64,000 nucleotides of DNA from Symbiopectobacterium purcellii (GCF_019797845.1 NZ_CP081864.1:2232001-2296000); one strand, 5' to 3'. Positions 50,424-59,430 are shown, counted from the stretch's first letter. Numbers and translations: made by a program. The notes: generated from the sequence alone by a model not told the origin.

Positions 50424-50581
50424 ACTATTCCTCGTGTCGATTCAATAGTCTTGATGCTACAGCGCCATCCTGACGCTGGCCTAGCTCGCACGCCAGGTCT
50501 TAGAATAAGAAAGATACGTCATTCACCACAACGACAAGTCACTGAACAGCTAATTACTGCCCGTAATTAGCATCATGCGCC

Positions 50582-50838
50582 CTACGTTTCTGGCAGGGAA
50601 AAATGGTGCCCAAAGACAGCGTTAACAATCATGGACATTGCCCGATACGCATCAGGTGCAGGTATTAGCGGCTTTAGCGATGTTTCGCGTTTTATGCGGT
50701 CAATTTTGCACTGGAGCCCCTCTTTTAGCACCAAGTCACCGCTTTCGCACTGCTCCACGATTTCCCCCTGAACGCCTAAACGCCCATTACGATACCCTTG
50801 GCAACAGCGCAGAGTAGCGCGACATAATTAACCGCCAT
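50582..50838 (-). pseudogene. Decayed small ORF, unknown
   Basis: ATG 50838, preceded by GGAGA, opens MAVNYV. One base out of frame a coding-like stretch runs to TAG at 50582: RATLRCCQGYRNGRLGVQGE...KIDRIKRETSLKPLIPAPDAY...VFGHHFSLPET, with a CC and two later Cys. A single-base loss near 50820 would explain this. I do not recognise the family; the basic and Cys content suggests a phage-type regulator. It is below the size found by simple ORF listing. Confidence 0.35.
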
Positions 50839-50912
50839 AGGTCTCCGAGTAAAAACCTTGACTGATGAGCAAACAAACCCTGTTTGCCTGTGAGTTTCAC
50901 CCTTTATTTATT

Positions 50913-51095
50913 CTAGCTCAGTTCAAGATAAGAAATTTCGACAGGGTTGATGTAGATAATATTTTTCATGTCAATTGTTTTTGATATGATTACCCAGCTC
51001 CCCACCATGTTATAGCCCTGTTTTACAAATCCATTCAATGTAACGCCAGTTCTTAGGCGAACCTTTACAGCGTATATTTCCCTTACAGTTGCCAT
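50913..51095 (-). CDS. Small hypothetical protein (60 aa)
   Basis: 60 residues, MATVREIYAVKVRLRTGVTL...YINPVEISYLELS, with beta-strand-like alternation recalling small Sm-like or phage accessory proteins. Upstream TTAGAGAAT is a weak ribosome binding site. No recognised relative. Same strand as the neighbouring island ORFs. Confidence 0.4.
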   Translation of the reverse strand: MATVREIYAVKVRLRTGVTLNGFVKQGYNMVGSWVIISKTIDMKNIIYINPVEISYLELS

Positions 51096-51206
51096 TTATT
51101 CTCTAACCTTAAACAACCAAGCAAATTCCACAAATGCCACTACACTAACAAGGTATCTTCCTGTAGATACGGATTTTTTCGATATGATTACACTACGATT
51201 TGAATT

Positions 51207-51368
51207 TTACTCTGGAAAAGAATTCCTGAGTGTTAATCCTGCCATCTGATCGCCAAGCACTGTGAATTTATCCTCAATAGATGCACCCCACGTCGCTAGA
51301 GACATTCCGGCAGTAGATAGTGTCGGTGAGGTAAGTAGCTCTGCCGATATTTTGCTCATGTCAGCCAT
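51207..51368 (-). CDS. Possible small ORF (53 aa)
   Basis: ATG 51368 to TAA 51207, encoding MADMSKISAELLTSPTL...GMSLATWGASIEDKFTVLGDQM...RNSFPE. A GGCGGG sequence lies about ten bases before it. Composition looks coding, but size is small and no family is recognised. Confidence 0.3.
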   Translation of the reverse strand: MADMSKISAELLTSPTLSTAGMSLATWGASIEDKFTVLGDQMAGLTLRNSFPE

Positions 51369-51753
51369 GAACGCATCCCGCCAAGTGAGCGCGTTGTGAT
51401 TTCAGAGAATAAAAAACCCGACGTTAGCCAGGACCTGTTGTTAATACTCAATTTCACATTCCGTTTGTCGGTATCTTTTTTCTTCAAACGTAACGCCACG
51501 TACAAGGCAGCTGCTTGCCGCGCATCGAGTCTGTTTATTTTTTGGACTCACCTTGAGCTTTTTATTACCAAAAACCGCCACCCTGTACAATTTTCCACCT
51601 AACGAGCAATTAAGGGACATGGCGTCGTACCCCGTGCTGAACTAGCAATATCACATATCGCTGCACTCACAAATGCGGTAAGGAATCATTAAAAACTCTT
51701 CTGTAATATTAGCCCCTGCCCGTCGAGGATAAGCACGTAATCAGGAGAATTTT
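51369..51753. other. Low-information stretch in the accessory region
   Basis: About 380 bases without a supported gene. The plus-strand 68-codon frame at 51396-51602 has no ribosome binding site and random-looking composition. The promoter of the DUF1090 gene should be near 51690-51740. Confidence 0.35.
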
Positions 51754-52143
51754 ATGAAACACACTAAAACACTGCTGGCAGGCCTGCTGGTTATGACGCC
51801 GATTTTTTCCGTACTAGCAACCCCCCAAGCAGCAACAGGATGCGAAGCCAAACGCCAGGACATTGAGCAGCAAATAGATTATGCCCGCACACACGGCAAC
51901 GACCATCGCATAGCCGGTTTGGAAAAAGCACTTTCTGAACTTAACGCTAACTGCACCGACGAAGCATTGCGTGCCAAGCGTGAATCCAACTTGCGTGAAA
52001 AAGAGCGAAAGGTTGAAAAGCGCCGCCAGGAATTGGCTGAAGCTCAGGCTAACGGGCGTAAAGATAAAATCAGTAAACAACAGAGGAAGCTCAAAGAGGC
52101 TCAGTCCGAGCTCGATGAAGCCAGACACACACTAAATAAATAA
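51754..52143 (+). CDS. Periplasmic DUF1090 protein (YqjC family)
   Basis: 129 residues. Signal peptide ending near SVLA. Mature GCEAKRQDIEQQIDYARTHGNDHRIAGLEKAL is the DUF1090 core, followed by a charged helical or coiled-coil tail rich in Lys, Glu and Arg (about 65-125). AGGAGAA precedes the ATG. YqjC of E. coli is a small periplasmic protein of uncertain role linked to stress. Located in the accessory stretch rather than at the usual yqjCDE place. Confidence 0.88.
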   Translation: MKHTKTLLAGLLVMTPIFSVLATPQAATGCEAKRQDIEQQIDYARTHGNDHRIAGLEKALSELNANCTDEALRAKRESNLREKERKVEKRRQELAEAQANGRKDKISKQQRKLKEAQSELDEARHTLNK

Positions 52144-52307
52144 CCGCACAGTCTGAAACAGGCGAAACATGAGGGGTTGAGGGTAACGCCTCATGATATT
52201 AAGTCTATTAGTCGCGACGAGTTCTGACACAACGACTTGAAAAGTTGAGAGTTACCAGTTTTGATATGGGTGTCAAATCCTTATGCAAAACACAAAAGGT
52301 AACTCTC

Positions 52308-52478
52308 ATGCTGCATACCAACAATCCTGTTATTAAACACAAAGCAGGTTTGCTGAATCTAGCCGAAAAACGCGGCAATGTATCAAAAACCTGCAAAGTC
52401 ATGGGCGTATATCGAGATACTTTCTAGCGTTATCGGGAAGTTGCTGAACAAGTGTCCATGTCTACTTGATAGACGGTT
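52308..52478 (+). pseudogene. IS481-type transposase fragment
   Basis: MLHTNNPVIKHKAGLLNLAE and VSKTCKVMGVYRDTF is the N-terminal helix-turn-helix of an IS481-family transposase. The next codon is TAG, followed in frame by RYREVAEQVSMST and TGA. The normal sequence continues FYRY, so TAC has become TAG. The catalytic part is absent. A dead relic about 170 bases long. Confidence 0.75.
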
Positions 52479-52516
52479 TGTCCAACAACGTCCTCAGTCA
52501 TGATGTTCTCCGGGCA

Positions 52517-52539
52517 TAAAAAAACCCGCAGAAGCGGGT
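52517..52539 (-). terminator. Terminator of the small-protein gene set
   Basis: On the minus strand ACCCGC-TTCT-GCGGGT followed by seven T. Lies 27 bases after the stop of the 52566-52847 gene. Confidence 0.85.
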
Positions 52540-52565
52540 ATGTGTTTTACTGTTAAATTAGTGTC

Positions 52566-52847
52566 CTAATTTAGTGTTTTTATAAAATCAACAACTTCTT
52601 GAAATTCATTACATTGAGTTCGAAGCTCCGCAGTCAAGTTTGATCTATTTACCTGGCAGAGTGCTGCTGCTCTTGAAGCGCTATCTATTGCAACTATCAT
52701 CTTTTTAGTAAGGACAACACATTCGTCATACCTTGGGTGTCCCATGCATAAATTCTCAGGTGCCTTTCTTAGGTTTTTAACCATCTCGGATTCAGCGTTG
52801 ACATGTCCAGAGACAAGCAACAATGCAATAATTAGTAAATTTTTCAT
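52566..52847 (-). CDS. Small secreted hypothetical protein
   Basis: 93 residues from ATG 52847 (MKNLLIIALLLVSGHVNAES), an obvious signal peptide. The mature part has four Cys (ENLCMGHPRYDECVV, ALCQVN, RTQCNEF), likely two disulfides. GGGGTGGC lies before the ATG. It starts seven bases after the preceding gene's stop, so they are co-transcribed. Family not recognised. Confidence 0.6.
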   Translation of the reverse strand: MKNLLIIALLLVSGHVNAESEMVKNLRKAPENLCMGHPRYDECVVLTKKMIVAIDSASRAAALCQVNRSNLTAELRTQCNEFQEVVDFIKTLN

Positions 52848-52854
52848 GCCACCC

Positions 52855-53175
52855 CTATTTTTCAAATTTCTTTCCATCGGTTGAAAGTAGATAAGCTTGC
52901 TCTATATATGGCAACTTCAGGATTATCTGAGAATTCTCCCCAATGCTACCCATAGCCATTAGCCTACACATCAGACTCACGCTACCGACTTTTCTCAAAC
53001 AAATGCCATCCGGGCTTTCAAAAAATCTCATGTCGCCTTTTCGCCACATAACAACTGTGGCACCTTCAGGTAAAGCGCCAACAGGCTGAATGCTAAAGAT
53101 AGTCATTTTGTTGTATGCAAATATGGAAAATAAAATAATCACAATGAGAAATATATAGCCGGCTTTGCTTTTCAT
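52855..53175 (-). CDS. Small membrane-anchored hypothetical protein
   Basis: About 106 residues from ATG 53175 (MKSKAGYIFLIVIILFSIFAYNK), one N-terminal membrane span, then a periplasmic part with two Cys (GICLRK, LMCRLM). Three in-frame ATGs are close together; GGGG upstream favours this one. Overlaps the previous gene by 83 bases in another frame. No recognised family. Confidence 0.55.
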   Translation of the reverse strand: MKSKAGYIFLIVIILFSIFAYNKMTIFSIQPVGALPEGATVVMWRKGDMRFFESPDGICLRKVGSVSLMCRLMAMGSIGENSQIILKLPYIEQAYLLSTDGKKFEK

Positions 53176-53476
53176 CCTCATCCCCATTGGTAATGTAGAG
53201 CCACCCAAAGCCTTTCGACATTATGCCAGCTAAACCAAGAACTAACACGATAAGCACACCAAAGAGAATACGGAAATCACAACGAGCCTCTCGTTTTATC
53301 TCGCGCACATCATCTTTAATGTATTTCAGCGTTGACTTAATATTTTCAGAATCAGATGCCAGCCTGACTACTCGGGTATCAATCACTTCCCCCCCTCCAC
53401 TGTTACCACCGCCAAATCGCAGAATGTCGCCGACAATAACGTTAGGATCTCTCTCGCTATTTGGTATTTTGGACAT
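53093..53476 (-). CDS. Small membrane hypothetical protein, first of three
   Basis: 127 residues. Soluble N-terminus with a Gly-rich turn (RFGGGNSGGGE), a helical region DSENIKSTLKYIKDDVREIK, and a single membrane span FRILFGVLIVLVLGLAGIMS followed by KGFGW. Such proteins usually end just after GFGWL; this one runs 27 codons further, overlapping the next gene, so its end may be altered. AGGAAGAGAAGG precedes the ATG. Similar proteins occur in phage and accessory regions of enterics. Confidence 0.55.
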   Translation of the reverse strand: MSKIPNSERDPNVIVGDILRFGGGNSGGGEVIDTRVVRLASDSENIKSTLKYIKDDVREIKREARCDFRILFGVLIVLVLGLAGIMSKGFGWLYITNGDEDEKQSRLYISHCDYFIFHICIQQNDYL

Positions 53477-53507
53477 CCTTCTCTTCCTCTATCCATTTCA
53501 GCACAGG

Positions 53508-53687
53508 TCAAACGGCTAGATTACGTGTTAATCCACAATTCCGGCAGATTAACCGATATTGATAGTGCATGAGAGAAAATGGCGGGCCGCCCGCGTCTAA
53601 CTTTATATAAGCTACATACCTCATTTTACCGTTTTCATCGCGTTCCATCTCTACCTACGGAAAGCCGATATCCTCACTGCCGCACAT
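53508..53687 (-). pseudogene. Zinc-ribbon-like ORF with an in-frame stop
   Basis: From ATG 53687, MCGSEDIGFP then TAG (53657-53655), then in the same frame VEMERDENGKMRYVAYIK...YQYRLICRNCGLTRNLAV to TGA 53510. The two knuckles, LMCGSED with a preceding Cys, and ICRNCGL, resemble a four-Cys zinc ribbon. Either a pseudogene or only the downstream 46-codon part from ATG GAA is made. It lies 30 bases before the first membrane-protein gene. Confidence 0.4.
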
Positions 53688-53896
53688 CAGACATATGGCA
53701 ACCAAAACACCGCGTTTATAAAGAAATCTTGGAGTAAACCTACTTCCTTACCTCCGTCTGTGTAACTAACAGAATCAGGCGAACCGAATGATGTTGCTGT
53801 AAGTAACGCGGCGTAGGGATGAGGGGCAGAAAGGGGCAGAAAAAGTAATCTGTTTACGTGTGGGAGAGGACCATTTTCCCGATCGCAGTAATAGTG

Positions 53897-54097
53897 TCAT
53901 GGGGTTTCTCCATGGTCATTATCACGGGCAGTCTGACCACCCCCTTGTAATGACCACTTACTCACGGTGACAGTGTGAGTAGCCACTTTGTTGCCATCCT
54001 CGGTTGCACTGCAAATGACAGTGTTGCCTGATGCAACCGCTGTAACTCTGGTGGCATCAGTAGTTGCCACGGTGAACGCCTTGTTCGTATGGGCCAC
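53897..54097 (-). pseudogene. Ig-like (Big_2) domain fragment, phage tail type
   Basis: About 40 residues, AFTVATTDATRVTAVASGNT and ICSATEDGNKVATHTVTV, look like the last strands of a bacterial Ig-like domain as at the C-terminus of phage tail proteins, followed by an unrelated tail. No start or upstream part is present. The adjoining 54180-54220 has repeated GGGGCAT-type motifs on the minus strand, recalling integrase arm sites. Probably prophage debris. The remaining bases 53688-53896 and 54098-54249 hold nothing else I can support. Confidence 0.45.
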
Positions 54098-54249
54098 ACC
54101 TCGGCGCAGAGGGTTTAAAGCGTTTATCGAAATGGACGGCAGACAACAACACCAATCAAATGGACATACTCAATGCGAATTTTGGGGGAAATGCCCCACC
54201 GATGCCCCAATCAAACAATCAATAATAAAATTATATTTCAACTCAACTA

Positions 54250-54696
54250 TTACCGCGCCCACTCCGGTTTATTCAGGATATGGTCCTGCCAATCGACGAC
54301 CTCAGATTCACGCACCGCGATGTGGCGCACGGAGATACGTTCACTGTGCATAAGCGCTTTGTTACCTGCTCGCAGCGGATGCCAACCGGGCAGGTCTTTG
54401 CCTTCGTGAATCAATCGATAAGCGCAGGTAGCAGGCAACCAGTCGAAGGAGAGCAGGTTTTCCCGCGTCAGTTTGATGCAATCTGGCTCATACTCAAATC
54501 GCCGCTCATAATTGCGGCATTGGCAGGTTTTGATGTTTAACTGATTACAGGCAACATTCGTGAAGTAGAGTTCTTCCGTGTCTTCATCAATGAGTTTATG
54601 CAAACAACACTGACCGCAGCCGTCGCACAGGGACTCCCACTCTTGATCGGACATTTCAGACAAGGTTTTTTGCTGCCAAAAATCGCGTTCGCTCAT
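54250..54696 (-). CDS. ycgN: YcgN, UPF0260 Cys-cluster protein
   Basis: 148 residues from ATG 54696 ([20 protein letters not shown]), matching the E. coli start region; the frame extends 53 codons upstream across a dispersed repeat and is not coding there. The core [12 protein letters not shown], a YkgJ-type Cys cluster likely to bind zinc or Fe-S, and KTCQCRNY are diagnostic. Function unknown. Upstream neighbour ycgM, as in E. coli. Confidence 0.94.
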   Translation of the reverse strand: MSERDFWQQKTLSEMSDQEWESLCDGCGQCCLHKLIDEDTEELYFTNVACNQLNIKTCQCRNYERRFEYEPDCIKLTRENLLSFDWLPATCAYRLIHEGKDLPGWHPLRAGNKALMHSERISVRHIAVRESEVVDWQDHILNKPEWAR

Positions 54697-54776
54697 GCAC
54701 AGTATCTCGTCATTCTTTATGTTATCTGGCAACGCACAAACGCCCCGCCAACCACACCTGCAACGAGCAGGAGGGG

Positions 54777-54936
54777 TATACCCAAAATGATTCGAGTTGC
54801 AGAAAAACGGCAAGCAGTGGCCCGAAGGGAGAATCTCAGGGATGAGGTTCATCAATCCCGATGACCTGACTCAAGTAAGTGATTCGGGTGAGTGAGCGCA
54901 GCCAGCGTATCTGCAACTTGAAGTAAGACGGGTATA
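54777..54936. repeat. Dispersed palindromic repeat, short version
   Basis: TATACCCAAAATGATTCGAG TTGCAG ... CTGCAACTTGAAGTAAGACGGGTATA, 160 bases, with inverted ends and the internal TCCCGATGACCTGACTCAAG TAAGTGATTCGGGTGA shared with 6962-7233. Lies between ycgN and ycgM, separating the two genes. Confidence 0.85.
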
Positions 54937-55000
54937 TAACGGATTTAGCGGAGTGAAGCAAGTGCTTTACCCGTTCCCAATGGGAACGGGTCGGGAAAGA

Positions 55001-55657
55001 TCAGATAATCCGCGTGGAGAGGCTGCGATCGTTGATAGTGATGGTCAGCATATCGCCGGACACAATCGGGCCAACGCCCGCTGGGGTTCCGGTCAGGATC
55101 ACATCACCTGCACGCAGCGTGAAAAAGCGGCTCATATAAGCAATCAATGGCAGAATCGGCGTGATCATATCGCGCGTGTTGCCCTGTTGGCGAATGTCAT
55201 CATTCACTTTTACGCCTAAATCTGTTTGCTGCGGATCGCCAAACTCCGCGACGGGAATAAACCCGGAAATCGGACAAGCGCCATCAAACCCTTTGGCCTT
55301 TTCCCAAGGGCGACCGGCCTTTTTGCAGTCGGACTGAATGTCACGCAGCGTCAAATCCAGCGCGACACCGTAACCGGCAATCGCACGCGCCACGCGCTCT
55401 TCATTCGCCTGCTTGAGCGGCGTGCCGATCAGCACCGCCAATTCAACTTCGTGATGCACCGAACCCAGGTTTTTCGGAATAGCCACCGGTTGGCGCAGAT
55501 CGCACAGTGCGGTCTCAGGTTTGATAAATAGCACGGGTTCAGGGGCGACCGAGTTTCCCATTTCTTTAATGTGGTCCGCGTAGTTACTGCCGACGCAAAC
55601 CACTTTATTTACCGGGAAATCGAGCAGTGCGCCCTGCCAGTCTCTGTGTTGGTACAT
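55001..55657 (-). CDS. ycgM: YcgM, fumarylacetoacetate hydrolase family
   Basis: 218 residues. FAH-family C-C hydrolase or decarboxylase fold with metal ligands in SVHHEVELAVLIG (Glu residues) and ALDLTLRD, and the end GDVILTGTPAGVGP. Opens MYQHRDWQGALLDFPVNKVVCVGSNYADH. Substrate unknown; related proteins act as oxaloacetate tautomerase or acylpyruvase. A perfect GC-rich hairpin (54968-54991) follows it but lacks a T run. Confidence 0.94.
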   Translation of the reverse strand: MYQHRDWQGALLDFPVNKVVCVGSNYADHIKEMGNSVAPEPVLFIKPETALCDLRQPVAIPKNLGSVHHEVELAVLIGTPLKQANEERVARAIAGYGVALDLTLRDIQSDCKKAGRPWEKAKGFDGACPISGFIPVAEFGDPQQTDLGVKVNDDIRQQGNTRDMITPILPLIAYMSRFFTLRAGDVILTGTPAGVGPIVSGDMLTITINDRSLSTRII

Positions 55658-55934
55658 GGATATCTCCTGCCCTGTCAGTTGAAAATCACGCTAAGATACC
55701 CTGTGCATCAGGTAAACCGGTGGGTATCCATTTACGCCAGGGGTTTATTTATACGTCTCTGCGCCGATAAAACAAGCCTATAGACGGTAATGCGGAAAAA
55801 TATAAGTAAAGAATTCAACGCCAGATCATACTTTTTAAGCGTGGTTAGACACGAGCGCGACGTCTGAACGACGCAATTAGGGGCGAAAAACGGTTAAGAA
55901 AAAACCGAATTTTCATCCCAAACACGGCGTCACA

Positions 55935-56204
55935 TTATTTGCTGACGTTGTGATGAACGGATAACAAATTCTCAGGAGGCGGTGGTATTTGCAGATAAAA
56001 ACCCTCGTCCTTAAGCGCCTGCTTTACTTTTTCAATGTCGGCTGACGCTAATTTTTTGCTGCCATCGAGCGGTAATAGCATCACCAACTGCGGCGAGCCA
56101 AAACTTTTCATCAGCGCTTCCGGCACGCGGGAAAAATCGTCTTTTTTATCAACATAGAGGTAGGTTTGATCGCGTTTAGCGCTTCGATAGATCACACAAA
56201 ACAT
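55935..56204 (-). CDS. ycgL: YcgL, UPF0745-type protein
   Basis: 89 residues, [28 protein letters not shown], the YcgL domain, small alpha/beta fold, found beside minC in enterics. Divergent from minC. Function not settled. Shorter than E. coli YcgL because the variable ends are reduced. Confidence 0.94.
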   Translation of the reverse strand: MFCVIYRSAKRDQTYLYVDKKDDFSRVPEALMKSFGSPQLVMLLPLDGSKKLASADIEKVKQALKDEGFYLQIPPPPENLLSVHHNVSK

Positions 56205-56337
56205 TTTTTTACTCGATTAGATGGGAATGTCATCTTGCCTGTATATAATTGTGACTATAACATGCTTACAGCACTCTGGAATATCATGTTGCCATGCAAA
56301 TCCAGGGATTTAACAGGCTGAAACAGAGTCAGGATAG

Positions 56338-57024
56338 ATGTCACAAACGCCAATTGAGTTAAAAGGCAGCAATTTTACCTTATCGGTTGTTCATTTGTAT
56401 GAGTCGCAACCCGAGGTAATTATTAAAGCATTACAGGAAAAGATCGAGCAGGCTCCCGCATTTTTAAAAAATGCGCCTGTGGTTATTAATGTTGCCGCCC
56501 TGACGGAAGAAATAGACTGGTTATCTATCCAGCACGCTATTATTGCTACAGGGTTACACGTGGTGGGTGTGAGCGGATGTAAGGACGAGGTACTTAAAAA
56601 AGCCATTATCAAGGCGGGATTGCCGCTGTTAAATGAAGGCAAGTCACCGCGTCGGGCACCGGAACCTATTCCCGTTTCACCCGCAATAGCCAAAACCAAA
56701 GTGATTACCGCGCCGGTTCGTTCCGGACAGCAGATTTATGCCAGAGAGGGCGACTTAATCGTACTGAGCAGCGTCAGCGCCGGTGCAGAAGTTATCGCCG
56801 ATGGCAATATCCATATTTACGGCATGATGCGGGGCCGAGCGCTGGCGGGCGTCTCGGGTGATGTACAGAGCCAAATCTTCTGTACGCATCTTGCAGCCGA
56901 ACTGGTATCCATCGCCGGGCGTTACTGGCTCAGTGACAAGATCCCAGCGGCCCATTTCGGGAAGGCCGTGCGTCTTAAGCTCGACCAACTCGCAAACGAT
57001 TTAACCATACAACCTCTAGACTAA
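56338..57024 (+). CDS. minC: Septum site-determining protein MinC
   Basis: 228 residues. N-terminal FtsZ-antagonist domain and C-terminal beta-helix domain ([36 protein letters not shown]) that binds MinD. AGGAT precedes the ATG. First gene of the minCDE operon. Confidence 0.98.
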   Translation: MSQTPIELKGSNFTLSVVHLYESQPEVIIKALQEKIEQAPAFLKNAPVVINVAALTEEIDWLSIQHAIIATGLHVVGVSGCKDEVLKKAIIKAGLPLLNEGKSPRRAPEPIPVSPAIAKTKVITAPVRSGQQIYAREGDLIVLSSVSAGAEVIADGNIHIYGMMRGRALAGVSGDVQSQIFCTHLAAELVSIAGRYWLSDKIPAAHFGKAVRLKLDQLANDLTIQPLD

Positions 57025-57046
57025 GCCCTTTAACAAGGAACTATTT

Positions 57047-57859
57047 ATGGCACGCATTATTGTTGTTACATCGGGTAAAGGGGGCGTTGGCAAGACTACT
57101 TCAAGCGCGGCCATTGCTACCGGTTTAGCCCAGAAAGGTAAAAAAACGGTTGTTATCGACTTCGATATTGGGCTGCGTAACCTCGATCTCATCATGGGAT
57201 GCGAGCGCCGCGTAGTCTACGATTTTGTCAATGTGATTCAAGGCGATGCCACGCTGAATCAGGCATTGATCAAAGACAAGCGCACGGAAAACCTTTATAT
57301 CCTGCCCGCGTCACAAACCCGTGACAAGGATGCACTGACGCGCGAAGGCGTGGAAAAAGTGTTGGATACGCTGGCAGAAATGGAGTTTGATTTTATCATC
57401 TGTGATTCCCCGGCCGGGATTGAAACGGGTGCACTGATGGCGCTCTATTTTGCCGACGAAGCCATTATTACCACCAACCCGGAAGTGTCATCAGTGCGCG
57501 ACTCTGACCGCATTCTTGGTATCCTCGCCTCCAAATCACGCCGGGCAGAACGCGGGCAGGATGCGATTAAAGAGCACTTGCTGCTCACCCGTTACAATCC
57601 AGGCCGCGTCAGCCGCGGTGATATGTTAAGCATGGAAGATGTACTGGAAATTCTTCGTATTTCGCTGGTTGGCGTTATCCCCGAAGATCAGTCCGTACTA
57701 CGCGCATCAAACCAGGGGGAACCGGTGATCCTTGATATCGCTTCTGACGCAGGTAAAGCCTACGCTGACACCGTCGATCGCTTGCTGGGTGAAGATCGTC
57801 CCTACCGTTTCATTGAGGAAGAGAAAAAAAGTTTTCTTAAACGCCTTTTTGGGGGATAA
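57047..57859 (+). CDS. minD: Septum site-determining ATPase MinD
   Basis: 270 residues. Deviant Walker A GKGGVGKTT at residues 10-18 with signature Lys, and C-terminal amphipathic membrane-targeting helix (EEKKSFLKRLFGG). Recruits MinC to the membrane and oscillates with MinE. 22 bases after minC. Confidence 0.99.
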   Translation: MARIIVVTSGKGGVGKTTSSAAIATGLAQKGKKTVVIDFDIGLRNLDLIMGCERRVVYDFVNVIQGDATLNQALIKDKRTENLYILPASQTRDKDALTREGVEKVLDTLAEMEFDFIICDSPAGIETGALMALYFADEAIITTNPEVSSVRDSDRILGILASKSRRAERGQDAIKEHLLLTRYNPGRVSRGDMLSMEDVLEILRISLVGVIPEDQSVLRASNQGEPVILDIASDAGKAYADTVDRLLGEDRPYRFIEEEKKSFLKRLFGG

Positions 57860-57862
57860 ATT

Positions 57863-58132
57863 ATGGCATTACTCGACTTCTTTCTGTCCCGCAAAAAAAA
57901 CACTGCGAATATTGCCAAGGAGCGGTTGCAAATTATCGTTGCAGAACGCCGCCGTGGTGACAGTGAGCCACATTATTTGCCACAGTTAAAGCGGGATATT
58001 TTGGCGGTGATCTGTAAATACGTACAGATCGACCCGGAAATGGTGACGGTTCAGTTGGAGCAAAAAGGGGATGATATCTCCGTGCTTGAGCTTAACGTCA
58101 CCCTGCCTGAACCGGAAGAACCCGCTAAATGA
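57863..58132 (+). CDS. minE: Cell division topological specificity factor MinE
   Basis: 89 residues, [23 protein letters not shown] (membrane and MinD-contact helix) and a C-terminal dimerisation domain. Three bases after the minD stop. Confidence 0.98.
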   Translation: MALLDFFLSRKKNTANIAKERLQIIVAERRRGDSEPHYLPQLKRDILAVICKYVQIDPEMVTVQLEQKGDDISVLELNVTLPEPEEPAK

Positions 58133-58145
58133 GTCCAAGGAATTA

Positions 58146-58174
58146 AATAACCCCCGCACCTTGTGGGGGTTATT
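58146..58174. terminator. Terminator between minE and rnd
   Basis: AATAACCCCC (58146-58155) and GGGGGTTATT (58165-58174) with ACA-type extension. Lies between converging genes; the T content is modest on both sides. Confidence 0.65.
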
Positions 58175-58180
58175 CTGCTC

Positions 58181-59308
58181 TTACCCTTCGCGAGCCAACA
58201 AATCGCGCAACGGTTCATCGAACAGTTTAGCTCGCCAGCCGTTCAACATTTCCGGCGCAGTGCCTTCTTGAGCAAACAGTTTCCAATGCCAATTCAACAA
58301 GCGGTTGATCTGACGCCGTGATGCCAGTAACTCAGCAGAAAGTCCACTGCGTTCACTCACCTGTGTCACCAGATTTTTGATGTCTTTAAACACGCGCTTA
58401 TAGCCTGGGTAGTCGATCAAATTAACGATCGGCGCGGGATACTGGGATTCCGGCAGCGCATTGGCCTGGATGACAATATCGAGCAGTGTTTTCCCGTGAT
58501 AACGGATTTCCGGGCCGCTCAGCCCCAATGCACTCAACTCACCCAACGAGGACGGCATACAGCGCGCCACCTGAAGTAGATTTTCTTCCCGTACTACAAA
58601 GTTGACCGAGCTGTCGCGCTGACGCGCCAGATTTAGCCGCCACTGAGCAAGCAGTTGTAAACAAGCCAGTTGCTTGCCACGCAGTTGCCAGGCGTTACCA
58701 AATTCACGATAGGCCAGTTCCGGCGTGAGAATATCCTGTTTACGCTGACACAGTAGCCGGCACTCATCCAACGCTGCGTCCAGCCATCCAGCTTCACGCG
58801 TTTCGGCCACAATCTTCTCAGCCATCGGTAATAGGTAGAAGACATCTGCAGCAGCATAGTCACACTGTTTCTCAGTCAACGGACGCGCCAGCCAGTCGGT
58901 ACGTGATTCGGTTTTATCCAGCGTCACACCTTGATAATCGGCCACTAAAGCTGCAAATCCATAGGACAAGGGCTTACCGAGAAAAGCGGCCAAAATCTGT
59001 GTATCGATAAACGGATGCGGCAACACGCCAAACGCATTAATAAACACCTCAAGATCTTCACTGCTGGCGTGCAGGAACTTGGTCACCTGCGCATCCTGTA
59101 ACAGCGCCACGAACGGCTGCCAGGCGCTGATAGTGAGGGGGTCAATCAGAGAGAGGGTTTCGCCGTCAAAAAGCTGGATGAGACCCAATTGCGGATAATA
59201 GGTGCGAGTGCGGACAAATTCGGTATCCAGCGCGACCTGTGTGTGCTGACGCGCCTGTTGACAAACCTGTTCCAGGCCATTGTTGTCGCTGATTAACTGA
59301 TAATTCAA
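58181..59308 (-). CDS. rnd: Ribonuclease D
   Basis: 375 residues, as in E. coli. 3'-5' exoribonuclease that trims tRNA ends. DEDDy exonuclease domain with VALDTEFVRTRTYYP, then two HRDC domains. Convergent with minE and downstream of fadD, as in E. coli. Confidence 0.97.
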   Translation of the reverse strand: MNYQLISDNNGLEQVCQQARQHTQVALDTEFVRTRTYYPQLGLIQLFDGETLSLIDPLTISAWQPFVALLQDAQVTKFLHASSEDLEVFINAFGVLPHPFIDTQILAAFLGKPLSYGFAALVADYQGVTLDKTESRTDWLARPLTEKQCDYAAADVFYLLPMAEKIVAETREAGWLDAALDECRLLCQRKQDILTPELAYREFGNAWQLRGKQLACLQLLAQWRLNLARQRDSSVNFVVREENLLQVARCMPSSLGELSALGLSGPEIRYHGKTLLDIVIQANALPESQYPAPIVNLIDYPGYKRVFKDIKNLVTQVSERSGLSAELLASRRQINRLLNWHWKLFAQEGTAPEMLNGWRAKLFDEPLRDLLAREG

Positions 59309-59342
59309 AACGGGTTCTCTTGTTTTTAACTGTCGGCTACTG

Positions 59343-59373
59343 CAAAAACAACGCCGGTATAACCGGCGTTGTT
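59343..59373 (-). terminator. fadD terminator
   Basis: A perfect 12-bp stem, AACAACGCCGGT (59347-59358) with ACCGGCGTTGTT (59362-59373), loop of three. On the minus strand it runs into TTTTT, so it ends the fadD transcript. Confidence 0.85.
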
Positions 59374-59430
59374 AACCTTTTGCTATGATAGCCTGTCCTG
59401 CTGCGATCTGGCAGACGTTTTATTGATAAA

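Noticed and set aside
54967-54992. Perfect GC-rich hairpin after ycgM considered as a terminator
   Set aside because: There is no T run on the minus strand after the stem, so I list it only in the ycgM note.
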